A stretch of 64,000 nucleotides of DNA from Bretschneidera sinensis (taxonomy: Eukaryota > Streptophyta > Magnoliopsida > Brassicales > Akaniaceae), in contig CM043700.1 in assembly GCA_023935145.1 (NCBI GenBank), positions 70,011,120-70,075,119 on the forward strand. Reading direction: 5' to 3'. The notes under the pieces were generated by a model that worked only from the letters and a program-made list of their open reading frames with translations, did no database searches and had not been told where the DNA came from. The position numbers and the translations under genes are program-made. Shown one piece after another: positions 1 to 11,801 of this stretch (positions are counted from its first letter, which is position 1; each line of letters begins with the position of its first letter).

Positions 1-529
1 AATGTATTTCTTAGTGTCAGAACTTTTTTCGACAAATTTAAATTTATGTATTATATTATTTTTTTCCTTTTAGTTGAAAGATATTTGCGTTTGATTGGTT
101 CAAAGTTTAGGAGATATATATGTAGTATTTTAAATCTTCAACATAAGTATTAGTTTGAATTGTCCGTTAATAAAAAAAAAACCTACTTTAATTAACTGAT
201 TATATATATCAGTATCAAAGTGAGGTATTTTCACTAAATTCTATTTGAAACTATTATTAAATTCAGTCGTTCACATTTTTTTTCTTTTAGGCATAAGATT
301 GTTTAAATTCTATTCATTCTACAAAAATAATACTACACCTGAATATATTAATATATTATTAGTAATATCCAAATATATCCCAAAATTATGACTAATATGG
401 ATAGTGAATTGTCTTTTGATTGATTTACTAATAATACAAAAGGTATTGCGCTGCTTATTTGCCTATTATGCTTTTTTTCTTGAAATCTATTTCAATTCAA
501 ATTTTATAGCATATTCAATTCTTTATATA

Positions 530-593
<64 letters not shown>

Positions 594-1935
594 CTTACTA
601 ATTATTGATATTTAGAGGTTGAACCTTATTTGGTAATTTGACTAGCACATCATTGTATTTATCCAAAATGAAAGATAAATATACTTACTAACAAAATATC
701 CAGTAACTTGCCCAAAGTGAAAATAAGATCCATAAATAGAAAATATTTATTGCCATAAACTTTTGAAGTTGTACTTTGTAAATGGTAGGCATTATCAAAA
801 GACATTTCATCATTTTTTACCTTTTTTTTTAATTTACCACGTATTTCCTGATGTATCAAAATAACCTCTATAAAAATCAGAAAAAGAAAAGAACAATAAA
901 AACTGAAGAAAACCAAATACAGCATCTCGCTTTCTCCTCCCACGCCTCACAATCTTTGGGGGATATCAATCATGGTTGAGCAGAGACAAACTATTTTTGT
1001 GCTTCAAAAAAAAATCTGTGAATGCCTGGAAGGGGATGAAACCACTACTGAAAGAGCGTTGGTTTGAGTTTCAATACTCCTCATGAAGCCATCCATGGAA
1101 CTTACATTAATGAAAAATGATCTTAGGTAACTTTCCATTTTATTTTTCATATCAAAATCAAAGCTAGGGAACTAACGAATTAAAAATTTTATTTTGTAAG
1201 AAGTGAGAAAAACAAACAATTTCAATGGAATTCCAAAAAATGGGAAAATCCTCCTAGCTCAATTTCAAACAATTCGTTTGCGCTTTGTATTCTGCGATTA
1301 AATAAATGTTGATTGATAGTGTCTTTTTCTATTCTTATCAGTTCTTGTTTGTTGATCATTTTTCTTGATGTGTTTAATTTGGTGGGAATCTACATTCTTC
1401 AGCATGAAGACATAGTTGTCATGTTGGATTGCACCTTAGGTGTTTGTTATATTTACTCTTAGGTATTGATATTGGCTTCTTTTTGTTAGTGTCTTGGTTT
1501 CTCATTTTCAAGTCTTGGTTTCTCATTTTCAAATCTCCATCCATTTTGGTAGAGCTAAAATAGTTAAGTTTCTTACTTATTAATAATCGTAGTATACCGA
1601 GTGCTTTTGGAATTGAATATAAACTGCAACAATGAGTGCTATAAGCCATATAGTCTCTGAGAATGGTAGAGATTAAAGCATGGGTTTTGGGATATCGAAA
1701 TATTTATGTATTCTTGGATTCTTTTCTCTTGGTTCTAGTTTGTTGTTCTAAAGAACATAAAGAGATATTCAAGGAACTTTTGTTCTAATATAGGAATCTT
1801 GTTAAGTTCTTATGATCATATATGATATGTTCTATTTGCTTATGTAGGTTTGGTTGATTGTTTTTTTTTCATTTTTCTTCATATCATGTTCTCTCCCTCT
1901 TTTCTCTTTTCTCTTACATAGTCCCTTGAGTTCCA
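1..1935. other. AT-rich intergenic DNA, no gene seen
   Basis: I see no convincing coding region or RNA gene here. The only clear structure is the dinucleotide microsatellite at 531-590. Short open frames in this stretch have low-complexity or hydrophobic translations with no recognisable family signature. Confidence 0.5.
531..590. repeat. (GT)n/(TA)n compound microsatellite
   Basis: Five GT units are followed directly by about 24 TA units. The tract gives a spurious open frame whose C-terminus is a run of Ile-Tyr repeats. It should be length-polymorphic. Confidence 0.95.
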
Positions 1936-2207
1936 ATGGAACTGAGAAGTATTGTTCAGTTTTTAGAGAACAAGTACATTTTAGACACTGGTGCAACTGG
2001 TTCTTATTCAAGAGTACCTACCATATTTTCTCTCATTTTCTCTTTGTTTCTCATTAATTATCTAGAGCATGAGAAAGCTAATGATTTGCTTCAATGGATG
2101 CAGTTTTTGTTGAGAAGATACTGAGGGTTCAACCAAATGTGAAGAAGCTTTATCTTCTTTTGAGAGCTACTGATACTAAGTCTGCCACCAAGTGTTTTAC
2201 TAATGAG
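1936..2207 (+). pseudogene. fatty acyl-CoA reductase (FAR) 5' fragment, degenerate
   Basis: Two exon-like pieces match the N-terminus of plant alcohol-forming fatty acyl-CoA reductases, ER or plastid enzymes that reduce acyl-CoA to primary alcohols for waxes, suberin and sporopollenin. Piece 1 (1936-2013) starts MELRSIVQFLENK and runs into the nucleotide-binding loop, but the usual GATGFLAK reads GATGSYSR and the Val before it is Asp. Piece 2 (2104-2207) reads [20 protein letters not shown] and ends at a clean AG/GTAC donor; it is preceded by a TGCAG acceptor. The donor of piece 1 appears damaged (AGAGTACC). Joined through one extra G the two pieces stay in frame. No later FAR exon (active-site YxxxK, sterile domain) is visible downstream. 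I read this as a decayed or truncated gene copy, not a working gene. Family assignment is confident; identity of the paralogue is not. Confidence 0.75.
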
Positions 2208-2982
2208 GTACACATATGTTTCTTTTTTTATTTATTTTGAAAAACAATGAGAATTTTATTGATGATACATCAAATCTAAACATCCCTTGCAAATGACCAC
2301 ATTAGCTAGAACACACAAGCATTTATATCTCCAGCACTCACAAAGAGAGTTAACCAGCACAAACAAGTTCCCCACAAAATAAAAGTCATAAAAGATCTTT
2401 TGTAAGATACAGAACAGCTCGCCAGATCAGATAAGCCATAAGATGCTGATTACAACTGTTTATTTGTAGTTATAGAGGTAGTAGTTGATGTCTAAGATAT
2501 TGGTGGGGTTATCTCATTTGAAATTTACGTAGAATCATGATTTGTGTTCTACTTACATTTTTATAATACATTTGGGCCATGAAAGAATGTAATAGAGACC
2601 TGATATTATAGCCAATTTAGTAAAATGATGGATATCAAATAGCATGTATCTTGTTTTGATTTGCAAAAATGCTGGAAATTTACTTCCTTTTGCCAACAGA
2701 ATTGCTTGCTCATAGAAACCTAAACTTGGTTTGCAATATTGCTTTACATAGAAACCTTTAGATTAATGATTTCTTGAGGTATAGGCATTTTCATGGTAAT
2801 AAACACCTTTGTTCAAGGACCGTAAACTAGGATATGTTTTCCTTTTCTTTCTAAATATAAATAATTTTTATGTTCTTGTTATATGAATTTTCGCTTCCTT
2901 CATGTTAAAATAACTGAAGAAAATAGTGAAGATCTACCGCATTTGTGCTAGGTATGTTTGGGGTCCAACAATGGAAATTATT

Positions 2983-3416
2983 GCACTCAACTGCCATCTT
3001 TATCTATGCTGTCGGACTTCTATCTATAGAAATAGTTGTGTTGCTATATAACTATTGTAGAAAATAATGTCTCTTATCTAGGCTTCGATTGTTTAAAAGC
3101 TTGTATGAAACGAGATGATCCAAATAGGATGGTTACTGAATCAATGTACTTTAGCAAGGGAATCATAAATATTTTGGAAATTGAGGGAGATGAAAGGAGG
3201 ATTAAAAATGTGAAAATCCATGTTTGGAGGGCATTCTTTTCCTCTGTTGGAATGGCGAAGGCTGAACTAAGCATGTCATCCCTGTACTAAGCAAACCTTT
3301 TGGTTAAGAAATTTCCTTATGGCAGTTCTTATACTCTTGATATGAATGGGAAAAGCTTAAATGTTAGGTGGAAGGGTACACCAAATTACTCTGTTTCTGC
3401 TTGGAAGTTCCTTTGA
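2983..3416 (+). pseudogene. GRAS-family transcription factor, C-terminal fragment
   Basis: GRAS proteins are plant transcriptional regulators with a C-terminal LHR-VHIID-LHR-PFYRE-SAW domain. This relic starts in the second leucine-heptad region (ALNCHLYL, then LSDFY after a small frameshift) and continues with TIVENN, standing for the usual VVEQ. About 30 residues seem missing before FDCLKACMKRDDPNR. The RVER-like part reads IKNVKIHVWRAFF and the SAW motif reads SVSAWKFL before a TGA at 3414-3416. In the middle, SSLYQANLL is interrupted because the Gln codon is TAA at 3288-3290. The stop, the frameshift and the missing VHIID half mark it as a pseudogene. The subgroup (NSP-, RAM1- or SCL-like) could not be settled by eye. 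Confidence 0.75.
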
Positions 3417-4175
3417 GAAGAACAAATAGAGATCAAAATGTGAGTTTGAATCTCTCATACATTTTACCTCTCCACAAATTTTTAATTGTTTCTTGTTGTT
3501 TGAGGAACATGGGTTGAGCATATTTGTTTGATGTTCATACAACTATTTTTTTTTTATTAGAATGCACTACATGACACTACCATGTTATATAACCATTGTT
3601 AACTTATGCTTTTATGCAACCAAGCAGTGGGAGTGTGTATGTGACGACGATGATGTTCACCAGCATCTGTGAAGGTTGTTTCATTTCTTTTGTATTTGTA
3701 TGAAGGCTTTTTTTTTCTTCTTCTTCCCACTTCTGTTATATATATAGATTGTTTTTAAAGGTAATAGGAAAGTTGCAATTTTCTCTAACTTACATTATGT
3801 TTGTTTGAGAGTTTATGATATCTACAATATGGATGAAAACGCTAGGACCATAATTATGTTTGATTCATGAATTGAAATAGCATATTTCAGTCCAGTGGGA
3901 AGTTACAATCCAAAGTAGGTACTCAACATTGATATATTGTTCCAAACATGGGCATACTACTTTTCAAATTGCACCATCTGGCCTCTACAGTTAATGTCTT
4001 GATAAAGCAACATGAACTTAATAGAGATAGACATGTTGCTCTATTAATACAACAACATGAAGAAGCCTAAAGGAAGTAGTTCAATGTAACAATATGCACA
4101 AAAACTGAAGATAAACAAAAAGAACCCCATGATGAAAGCCACACAAGCTAGAAAAGAGAATGTCATAAAAATATA
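3417..4175. other. intergenic DNA, no gene seen
   Basis: AT-rich sequence after the GRAS relic, with no coding signature on either strand that I could recognise. Confidence 0.4.
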
Positions 4176-7100
4176 GGGCATGTTTAGGTAACAATTTCTT
4201 GTTTTTAGTTTTCGAAAATGAAAACTGAAAATAATTTTCTGATGTTTTCTTAAGAAAATACGTTTGGATAGCTGTAACTTGAAATTTGTTTTTAAAAACA
4301 AAAAACAGTGAATGTTGTTTGGATAATCTTATTTTAAAAATTGTTTTGAAAATAGAAAACTGTTTTGATACACAATCTTATAACTATTTCAATTTTGAGT
4401 TTAAATTTTGAAATCTATGTATTAATTTTATTTGTTATATTTACTAAATATATTTTTCTAGCACACATAAAAATACTTGAAAATAATTAATATTATTTTG
4501 TTTCCAAAATCTCAATATTTTTTTTATATACCATGGATTAAACATGCTCAAACTCTTCTTCCTTCACATATCACGTATGTTTATTTGTTAAAAAATTCTA
4601 AAAATAAAAATAAAAAATACAACACAACTTTTACAATTTGATAAAATTTGAACAACCAGTAGCCACTATGCTAATTGAGACGGTAACTTGATTCTTGCCA
4701 TGGATGTCCTTCCATTTCCTCTGTTACTATATAGAATCAAATCTCACGTTAAAGGATTTCAACATATGGTATACCACTGAAAATCAATGAAAATCTTACT
4801 CCCTTTATAAGAAATTTCACTTGATCAGTAAAGGATTCCAAGAAAGGAAAACTAATATACGCGTTTCAGAATATGGAATTTCATTCCCAATGAGTTTCAA
4901 ATTTACATAATTGGCAAAGAATGCAGCAATGATAGAACTGCTAAGTATTCTTTTGTAAAGGAAAATGTGAAAAATACCAAATATATAAATTATGGATTAA
5001 TAATAGCTAACAATGGAGGCTCACTAGGTATGCTGCATATATTGCGGCAATGCACATCTATAAACAAATGCTTAAATCAATATTCATATGTTTGAGTTGA
5101 TCCAGTGTTCCAACTGCCTTTTTAGTTGGAGCAGACATAGATTCAAGGAGTAGATCTCCAACTCCTTTAGGTGGACTAATGATGCATTATGTCGTGTTGT
5201 GTACTTCGATAGCATCTTTTATTTTTTGAAACTACAGATGGTTTTAGAAAAAACCATATGTAAGATCAGCCAGGCCATAAATTTTCCTCGAAAACAAGAT
5301 ACACTTGCATACAAACTATGATCATCTACATTAAATGATGAAAATAGTTCATCCAATGATTTTCCAAATTGTTACGCCTCCACACATATATTGGACCACT
5401 TAATATTCTTTTCACATGCAATGAGTTTACTACTATTCAGCTACGTTAATGGGAGCGTATAAGTTGGAGGCAGTTGTCTTCTCCGCTTCCCAGAAACCAG
5501 TTGGACAAAAAAATTGTTGCAAGTTTAAAAACAAGTATTGACAAATAATTTAAGCAAACTCTTAATACGGGGAAAGTTAAAGAGCATATAAAAAATAGAA
5601 AAACAAAGGAAGAGAAAGAGAAAAAAAAAACTAATAATTAACCATCTAAAACTTACTGTAGACTACATATTATTTTTTTAAGGCCTAAAATGACTACAAA
5701 TTTCCACATTATCTTTGGAAAATGAGATGTAGGCTTCTACAGTACCATTTTCCCTCTTTTCTGGTTTTTTCCATTGTAACCAATGTTTCTATTACAGTGC
5801 CATTTTCTTCATAGTGGTACGAGCAAACAAATGCACAAACACAAGAAAGCAGCTACTATCATGATTACTGTTTACACCAACCACAATCTAATAGGAAATC
5901 ATAAGACCAGCCATATCATGAGGCCACTAGATGATGCCCTACTCACCTAAACAGCTCTTGCCTTTCTCACCTAAACAGCTCATGCCCTTCTCATATAAAC
6001 AGAAACTAACTAAACCAAAACACCCTTAAATAACTAAACAAACTATGATTAAATGTAACATCTAGAATAAGAAAATACAATATCCCATTTGCATTTTTTT
6101 TACATTTCACCAAAAATAAAATTTTCCCATAAGAAACAACTTTCAATTCAGAGAAAACCAACTAAGAAAAGTAAGTAGACAACCAAAGCTCCCAACCAAG
6201 CAAAACAAAACGAATTGTAACTTCAGATTTCCAATTAAAGTTACCTACTAACATTCCCAATCCATAATCAGTTTGAAAAAATACTGCAAATTGATACATA
6301 AGAATTTCCTGATATAAAAAGATAAAAAAACAACTCAATCCAGCAAAGGACAAAATAAAGTGCACGCCAAAGCAATGATTTTTATCATAATTCAGAAAAA
6401 TTAACCTGAAGCTATCGTCATGTACCAATGCTCAATTCTTTTATAAAATTAAAGAATTAGAAATGTCAACATGCTTCATCGAGCTCCTTAGAAACAATAG
6501 TGAAAAATAAAGGCAAAAGGAAAATTGAATTCATCTATTTCATTAATTTTCTTTCTAAGAAATTGAAAAATTCAATTAATAGTGAAACTATGTACAGTTG
6601 CATGACTTAATAAAGACGAATTCATCATAAACCCAGAAATGCTAGAGAGATTTTAGGTCGAGGATCATGCATGCTTTCTGCAATTTTCTCAGAAACCAAA
6701 CAGGAAAGCAATAACCTAGTAGCTACAGATCCATCTTCATAAAATTAAAAAATTAAAAGTTGAAAATTTTCATATTAACAACGAAAATAACGATAATCAA
6801 ACATTGACATGCACATAGATAAATTGAATGCAAGGGATTTGCATGTAAACAACAAATTTGACCTTTTAGGTCGCAAATTGGGACTTCTTCAAATGCGTAC
6901 TGTGAAGAAATCTACAAAAACGATCCAAAAAAATGACAAAAGTGAGCACAAAGAGAAAAGCTAGGGATATTTTAGAAGAAAATGATGTGGATTTACCTTG
7001 TTCAGGTCTGGGTTTCGCTTAGATCTCTGTCACTGTCACGAGTTTTGAGGATGAGATGCCTGGTTTAGAGAAAGGACGAAGAAAGAAAATAGGGAGAGAG

Positions 7101-7420
7101 AAGGACAAAAGGAGTTGCTAAGAGAGAGGGAAGATAGCAAGAACACAGTTTTGGAGAAGAATAAGAAGTTTGCGTCATGTGTGAGTAATAAGAATAGAGA
7201 AGTGAAAAGAGTTTCTCTGGGTATTTTTAAAAAAATAGTCCTGAAAACATCAAACTGGGGTTTTCGTAAATCAGTTTTTGAAAAGAGTTTTTTTTTTTCA
7301 AAATGTTTTAAAAAGTTACTTCTGAAAAGAGCTTTCCAAACATGCTTTTGGGTTTTTGAAAACTGTTTTTAATTTTTGAAAACTAAAAATAGTTTTCGGA
7401 AAGTACTTCCAAACATACCC
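4176..7420. mobile_element. DNA-transposon-like element with degenerate terminal inverted repeats
   Basis: The left end reads GGGCATGTTTAGGTAAC and the right end, on the opposite strand, reads GGGTATGTTTGGAAGTA. Inward similarity continues for about 120 bp on both sides: blocks of TTTTTAGTTTTC, then GTTTGGATAGCTGTAAC on the left against GTTTGGAAAGCTC...AGTAAC on the right. Only ATA flanks both ends directly; longer target duplications do not match, so the superfamily (hAT, PIF/Harbinger or Mutator) is left open. The interior encodes no recognisable transposase. Near the right end (6990-7110), the minus strand looks like a leader exon ending at AACAAG/GTAAATCC, as in the 5' UTR of a transcribed element. 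I infer a non-autonomous or decayed element. Confidence 0.55.
5942..6002. repeat. short tandem repeat inside the TIR element
   Basis: About 2.5 copies of a 25-bp unit built on CTCACCTAAACAGCTC, the last copy diverged. It has no coding meaning. Confidence 0.6.
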
Positions 7421-8040
7421 ATAAGCATTGCTAATTCAAAGCTTTTTCTCCCACGAGAGTAGTCAACAAACATTTTACTGCCCATCATAATGAATCAATA
7501 TATATATGAAGACTGGTGATCAATAAGATCGCTAGGAGAACAATTAGTCTTTTCACCAGCCTTTCATGTTTGTTTTCCCCATACAAAGCAAGCTAAGCTT
7601 ACTAGTCAAGTGATGTGGTATATCTATGCGATCCTCACACCTTCTAATTTATTAATCATAGGTTTTATAAATTGCAAAATATGTAAAAATAATAATAAAA
7701 TATTTTGCATATCATTGAGATATTATACCTATTAAGGGAGTTGTGCAGTTAAAATCAAATAATTGCATAGAGGATCAAGGTAAGGAGAAGAAAGTACATG
7801 AGAAACCCTAACTATTTAGAAGCAACGTTAATACAGTATATAATTAACGATGAACTTTTTTTTTTATCATATTATTTTTGTTTTAAGTAAATTAATTTAA
7901 AAAAGGAATTAAATACATGACGTGACGTCTATATGACTTAAGAGACCACATTTTAATAAATAAGATCAAAACAACCCTATTTAAGAAATTAAGATTTTAA
8001 AACACCCTATTGGAGGAAAAAACTTGAACTCATAAAATAC
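7421..8040. other. AT-rich intergenic DNA
   Basis: No gene, RNA or clear repeat boundary recognised between the TIR element and the tandem duplication that follows. Confidence 0.4.
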
Positions 8041-8588
8041 ATGCATGAGCACATTAGACAAGTATTTAATGTTATAAGGAAGCCTTCTTAATTATTGGTA
8101 ATAGTAATAGTATCCTTCTTGATTTACTAAAATGTGTAAAGACTTAATCGACATAAGAGAGAGGAAGACAATATTGAGGGAACATAATTTGTTAATACTT
8201 AGATTAATATTATTTGAAATGACAAAATTACCACAAACTAAAAATAATATGAAAATGTATACAATTTTTTTTTTTAACATTATTGTTTGGTCATTAACAA
8301 ATCACACTGGGGCTATATCACTGCCCATACAATACTACCAATAAAAAAGTCAATATTACCAAATATGTGCATGAACATATAAGACAAGTATTTAATGATA
8401 TGTGAAAGTTTTCTTAATTACTGGTAATGATGTACTTTTTGGTTTTGTCAAAATGTGAAAGACCTACATAAATTGAGGGATAAGGTGACGATATTACGAG
8501 ACTTATCGTTTGTTTACAGTGCAGTAATATCACTTATAAAAATAAATTTATCGTTTTAAATAGTATTATTTTGACATTAACAAATTTA
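8041..8588. repeat. degenerate tandem duplication of a roughly 250-bp unit
   Basis: Copy 1 (8041-8304) and copy 2 (8366-8588) share, in the same order, GACAAGTATTTAATG, TCTTAATTA.TGGTAAT, AAAATGTGAAAGAC, a purine-rich GAGGGA block, TTGTTTA/TTGTTAA and CATTAACAAAT. The copies differ at many positions, so the duplication is old. It could be the two ends of a decayed LTR-like or MITE-like element with 60 bp between them. Confidence 0.6.
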
Positions 8589-8674
8589 ATGTTAATATTA
8601 AAAAAGATGGGGCTCTGTTCGTAACCTAAAAAAAAATAGGTGCTCTGGTTTCTAAGGCCTATTAAATCAACTCC

Positions 8675-8700
8675 CAATCTCAATCTCAATCTCAATCTCA
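8675..8700. repeat. (CAATCT)n hexanucleotide microsatellite
   Basis: Just over four perfect copies of CAATCT immediately upstream of the crooked-neck-like fragment cluster. Confidence 0.9.
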
Positions 8701-8760
8701 TCATTGGAGGAAGCTATAATATACTTGTGCATCCAAATACTCAACTCTTTCCTACCAATC

Positions 8761-9030
8761 CAGAGCAATTTTGTCGCGTAGCAATAAAAAAAAGAAAAAT
8801 ATAATTATCCATCATTCTATTTCCTCACCAAAACAAAACAAATCTCAATCTCATCATTTTCCCATCTTAAGAGGACAGACCCAGGTCAAGAACAAAACCC
8901 CAGCTCCGGTCCAAATCACCACCGAGCAGATCCTCCCCTTGCGAGCAGCAAGAGACGGACATCGGCCCCCCAAAGTAGATGATCACCGACTGCACCGAGT
9001 TCGACGATTGCCGGCTCCGCAAGTGATCCA
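8761..9030 (+). pseudogene. crooked-neck-like (CLF1/CRNKL1) N-terminal fragment, copy 1
   Basis: CLF1/crooked-neck proteins are HAT-repeat scaffolds of the spliceosomal NineTeen complex. The segment 8881-8940 translates to TQVKNKTPAPVQITTEQIL, matching the conserved segment upstream of the HAT repeats (VKNKTPAPVQITAEQIL in the plant family). After that the frame slips: what should be REARERQE reads in another frame, a TAG follows PPK, and the DYRLRKR part reappears near 9010. The upstream 8761-8880 looks like a 5' leader; it has no usable start codon. The segment is also one arm of an inverted repeat with 9893-10062. It is clearly a pseudogene fragment. Confidence 0.75.
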
Positions 9031-9230
9031 TCTTCATCCTTAGCTAGAGAAATCAAAAACAGAAGAAGTGAAAAAAAAAAAATCATTGAATAGACATCTT
9101 TCAAGCCCAAGATGATTCTGCACTACTAGCCATAACCAGCAGCCAATTATCTCCCTCCATCTCTTGGCCAAGCCCCCTGTGTAAGGTAAACTGAATTGAT
9201 TAATCATACCAACCCAACCAATACAAATCA

Positions 9231-9369
9231 ATGAGACTAAATTAACTTGCAAAAAGCCAAAAAGTATTAACTCCAGCTCAATTCAGAACTGCAGTTACAA
9301 GTTAACTAGCAAAGACTCTTGAGATTTTATTAAAGCCAAAATAAATGAGACTAAATTAACTTGCAAAAA
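9231..9369. repeat. 25-bp direct repeat pair
   Basis: ATGAGACTAAATTAACTTGC plus AAAAA occurs at 9231-9255 and again at 9345-9369, 114 bp apart and identical. It lies between crooked-neck-like copies 1 and 2 and may mark a local duplication or insertion boundary. Confidence 0.75.
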
Positions 9370-9460
9370 CAGGACACAGAGCCCATATTTATTTATACAG
9401 AATCCAGGGCTTCTAAAAAGCTAAAACACTGGCAAGAATACAAAATGATACCGAAACCCA

Positions 9461-9640
9461 GTATCCATCCGGTCCAAATCACCGCCGAGCAGATCCTCCG
9501 AGAGACTCGCGAGCAGCAAGAGTCGGACATCGACCCTCCAAATAGATGATCGCCGACTACACCGAGATCGACGATTACCGAATCCGCAAGCGCAAGGAGT
9601 TCGAGGGACTTCAACCGCGCCCGATCCGTCTAAGAGCGCT
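9461..9640 (+). pseudogene. crooked-neck-like N-terminal fragment, copy 2
   Basis: The frame opens with PVQITAEQILRETREQQES and then hits a TAG after PPN. In the next frame it continues as MIADYTEIDDYRIRKRKEFE, matching the family's DYRLRKRKEFEDLIRR segment that leads into the first HAT repeat. This copy keeps more of the protein than copy 1 but lacks the leader. After the KEFEGL segment the similarity stops. One frameshift plus missing HAT repeats make a functional product unlikely. Confidence 0.75.
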
Positions 9641-9892
9641 CTCTCAAGGTCTATTACCACAAGCACAAGACGCTGATAGTCAATTGCAACCCATTTTCGT
9701 TCTTCAAGTCAGATTTCAACTTACTAGCAGGTGTCATCACTAATACTAATAGTCTATTTCAGTAGTGGTGTTTTTGGTTCCATGGAAGGACGGGAAAGAT
9801 CGGTCGCCGATGCTAATGTCATCGTTTTCTCTAAGAACAGAGATGGTAATGGGGTCGTACTCGCGGTGATGAGGTGGGAAGATGGGGCCTTA

Positions 9893-10062
9893 CTCTCGGA
9901 GGATCTGCCCGGCGGTGATTTGGCCCGGAGATGGGGTTTTGTTCTGCCCTCTTAAAGAGAGGAAAATGATGAGACTGATATAGGTTTTGTTTTGGTGTGA
10001 GGAAATAGAAAGAGACAGGGATAATTATGCCTTTTTTACTGCTACACGACAAAATTTCTCTG
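9893..10062 (-). pseudogene. crooked-neck-like N-terminal fragment, copy 3 (inverted)
   Basis: Read on the minus strand it begins CAGAGAAATTTTGTCG, as copy 1 does, then carries the same leader (ATTTCCTCAC, CTCATCATTTTCC) and the coding piece QNKTPSPGQITAGQILRE followed directly by TAA. By eye the match to copy 1 is roughly 80-85% over about 170 bp. It ends where copy 1 also loses its frame, so the two are related through a common, already truncated source. Confidence 0.75.
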
Positions 10063-11617
10063 AAATGGCTATAGTTTTTATCCGGTATCGGTTTTCAAGC
10101 AGAAAAAAAGCTAATAAGAGTAACAAAATACCTTATGGTATGAAGTGGAGAAATGTCATGCATCAGTTTTGTAATTCGTTATAGCATTGAGCAACCGCTA
10201 CCAAATAGGATACCTGATAAATTTTTCAATACTTTTAAAAGTATTATTTATTTTTTTTTCATTTTCAGGTGGGATCTCCTTAATCAATTTTACATGAAGC
10301 CTATATGAATGTGAGAATGATTAATACACCTGAAGTATTAAATAATCTCTTCAGAACTCGTTTCTTGCTCCAACTATAAAAGTAAAATTCATCATGGTGC
10401 AAAAAAAAAATACATCCTATTTATCTCACAATGTTTGTTATGTTTATGGTTTATCCAACTAAATGTTTAGTTTTTTTTTTCTAATATTAAATCGTTAAAA
10501 ACTTAATTTTTTTTTTAGATTTACATAAATAGAATTTAGAAGTTTTTAAATTTTTTTCCTTCATATTTTCAAAATGATAAAATATGTAAAATAATTAAAG
10601 TCAATTTTTAAAAAAAAAATTAAATGTGGCAAAAGTTTTAACACGGAAAAGATGTATAGAAGTAAGAGTCCCTTCAAAAAAAAAAATTCTATTTCATGGA
10701 GGAATTTCAATATATGTATTTAAATTTATGTAAAATGTTGATGACACGTCATGGGTTCTTCCACTTTAAAAAAGAAAAAAACACTTATTCTTTTGTTTTC
10801 TACAATAATGTGGAGAAACTCAATGTAACCTAAAACTAGTTATATCAAAGTTTAAGTGGAATGATTGCAAATTCGCTCTCCTTAGCTTCACTTAAGAGAT
10901 TTCTTCGGTTCGAGTCCTTTTACTCGATAGGGTGAGACAAGCATTATTTAGTGATCTAGTAGGAATTGTTACTTACTTTTTTACCCATGTATGAAGATGC
11001 TCACACAGTGTTGATAGGGACGTCATCCTCTTCATCACTACGCTTTTATCATTCCAAAAGAATTGTAACCTACAATTTACAACAAAAAGTTAAAACGTTA
11101 AGTATATGTTTGATGCAAGTGAATAACTGGATTGCACAATTTTCATCATATTTGATGTTTGATATTTTTACAAAGAGAGATCTGGTGAGAGATGATCATA
11201 ATCGTAAGATAAGATGAGAAATCTCCACTCTTGCTATATCCTACTTGCGAAGGTATAAATTCTCTCTCTCCCAATCATGTATATGAAAAACAAATGATAT
11301 ATGAAAATGATCTAACCATATCCTTTTAGTAATCCTATCATATTATCTTTTTAATTTGGTTTAACAAACACGCTTTTAAGTACTTTTTAGTTTTTCATTA
11401 ATGTCAATATTTTTACAATATTATGTTTTTTGTTTGTGTTGTAGAAACCACTCTTTGAAACTTTGGCACTGATGAGGACTATCTATCCCAAATCCAAAAG
11501 CAAGAAATAGATTCCAATGAGTGTCGTTTTGTCAATATATGCAACATCGCATCAAATTGTTGTATTCTATGTGCAGGTCACATGATGAAATTTTTAGTAT
11601 TATCATAAATTCATAAT
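10063..11617. other. AT-rich intergenic DNA with a possible SINE remnant
   Basis: Apart from the tRNA-like promoter motif near 10.9 kb, I recognise no gene or transposon in this stretch. Several poly-A and poly-T runs are present. Confidence 0.4.
10850..10960 (+). mobile_element. possible tRNA-derived SINE remnant (A-box/B-box like)
   Basis: GGTTCGAGTCC at 10907-10917 is an exact match to the RNA polymerase III B-box consensus. About 40 bp upstream, TTTAAGTGGAATGATTG (10851-10867) resembles a degenerate A box. No cloverleaf can be folded with confidence and no 3' tail or target duplication was found, so this is either a decayed SINE head, a tRNA relic or chance. Confidence 0.35.
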
Positions 11618-11801
11618 AATTGTACTGGGAATAGACCCAAAATCTGAATGTGAGTAGAAGATCCGTCCAAAACCGGAAGGTTTGATCGGATAGAAGTAAA
11701 CCCGGCCTAAGAGTTGAAAGCTTGATCGATGTTGGGACTTATAGCTCATTATTTATGACTTTGACTATCTTGGAGACCTATGCAATCAATAATTTAATTA
11801 A

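Noticed and set aside
404..592. Short open frame ending in Ile-Tyr repeats
   Set aside because: The C-terminal half is just the translated TA microsatellite, and there is no family signature.
7115..7372. 85-codon basic open frame near the right end of the TIR element
   Set aside because: It reads through the AT-rich terminal repeat (Lys/Phe-rich translation) and has no recognisable domain.
8771..9043. 90-codon open frame as a possible small gene
   Set aside because: Only part of it reads in the crooked-neck-like frame; the rest is out of frame relative to the parent protein. It is a frameshifted fragment.
10907..10917. Functional tRNA gene
   Set aside because: The B box matches but the flanking arms do not pair into a cloverleaf and the A box is poor. 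Kept only as a possible SINE remnant.
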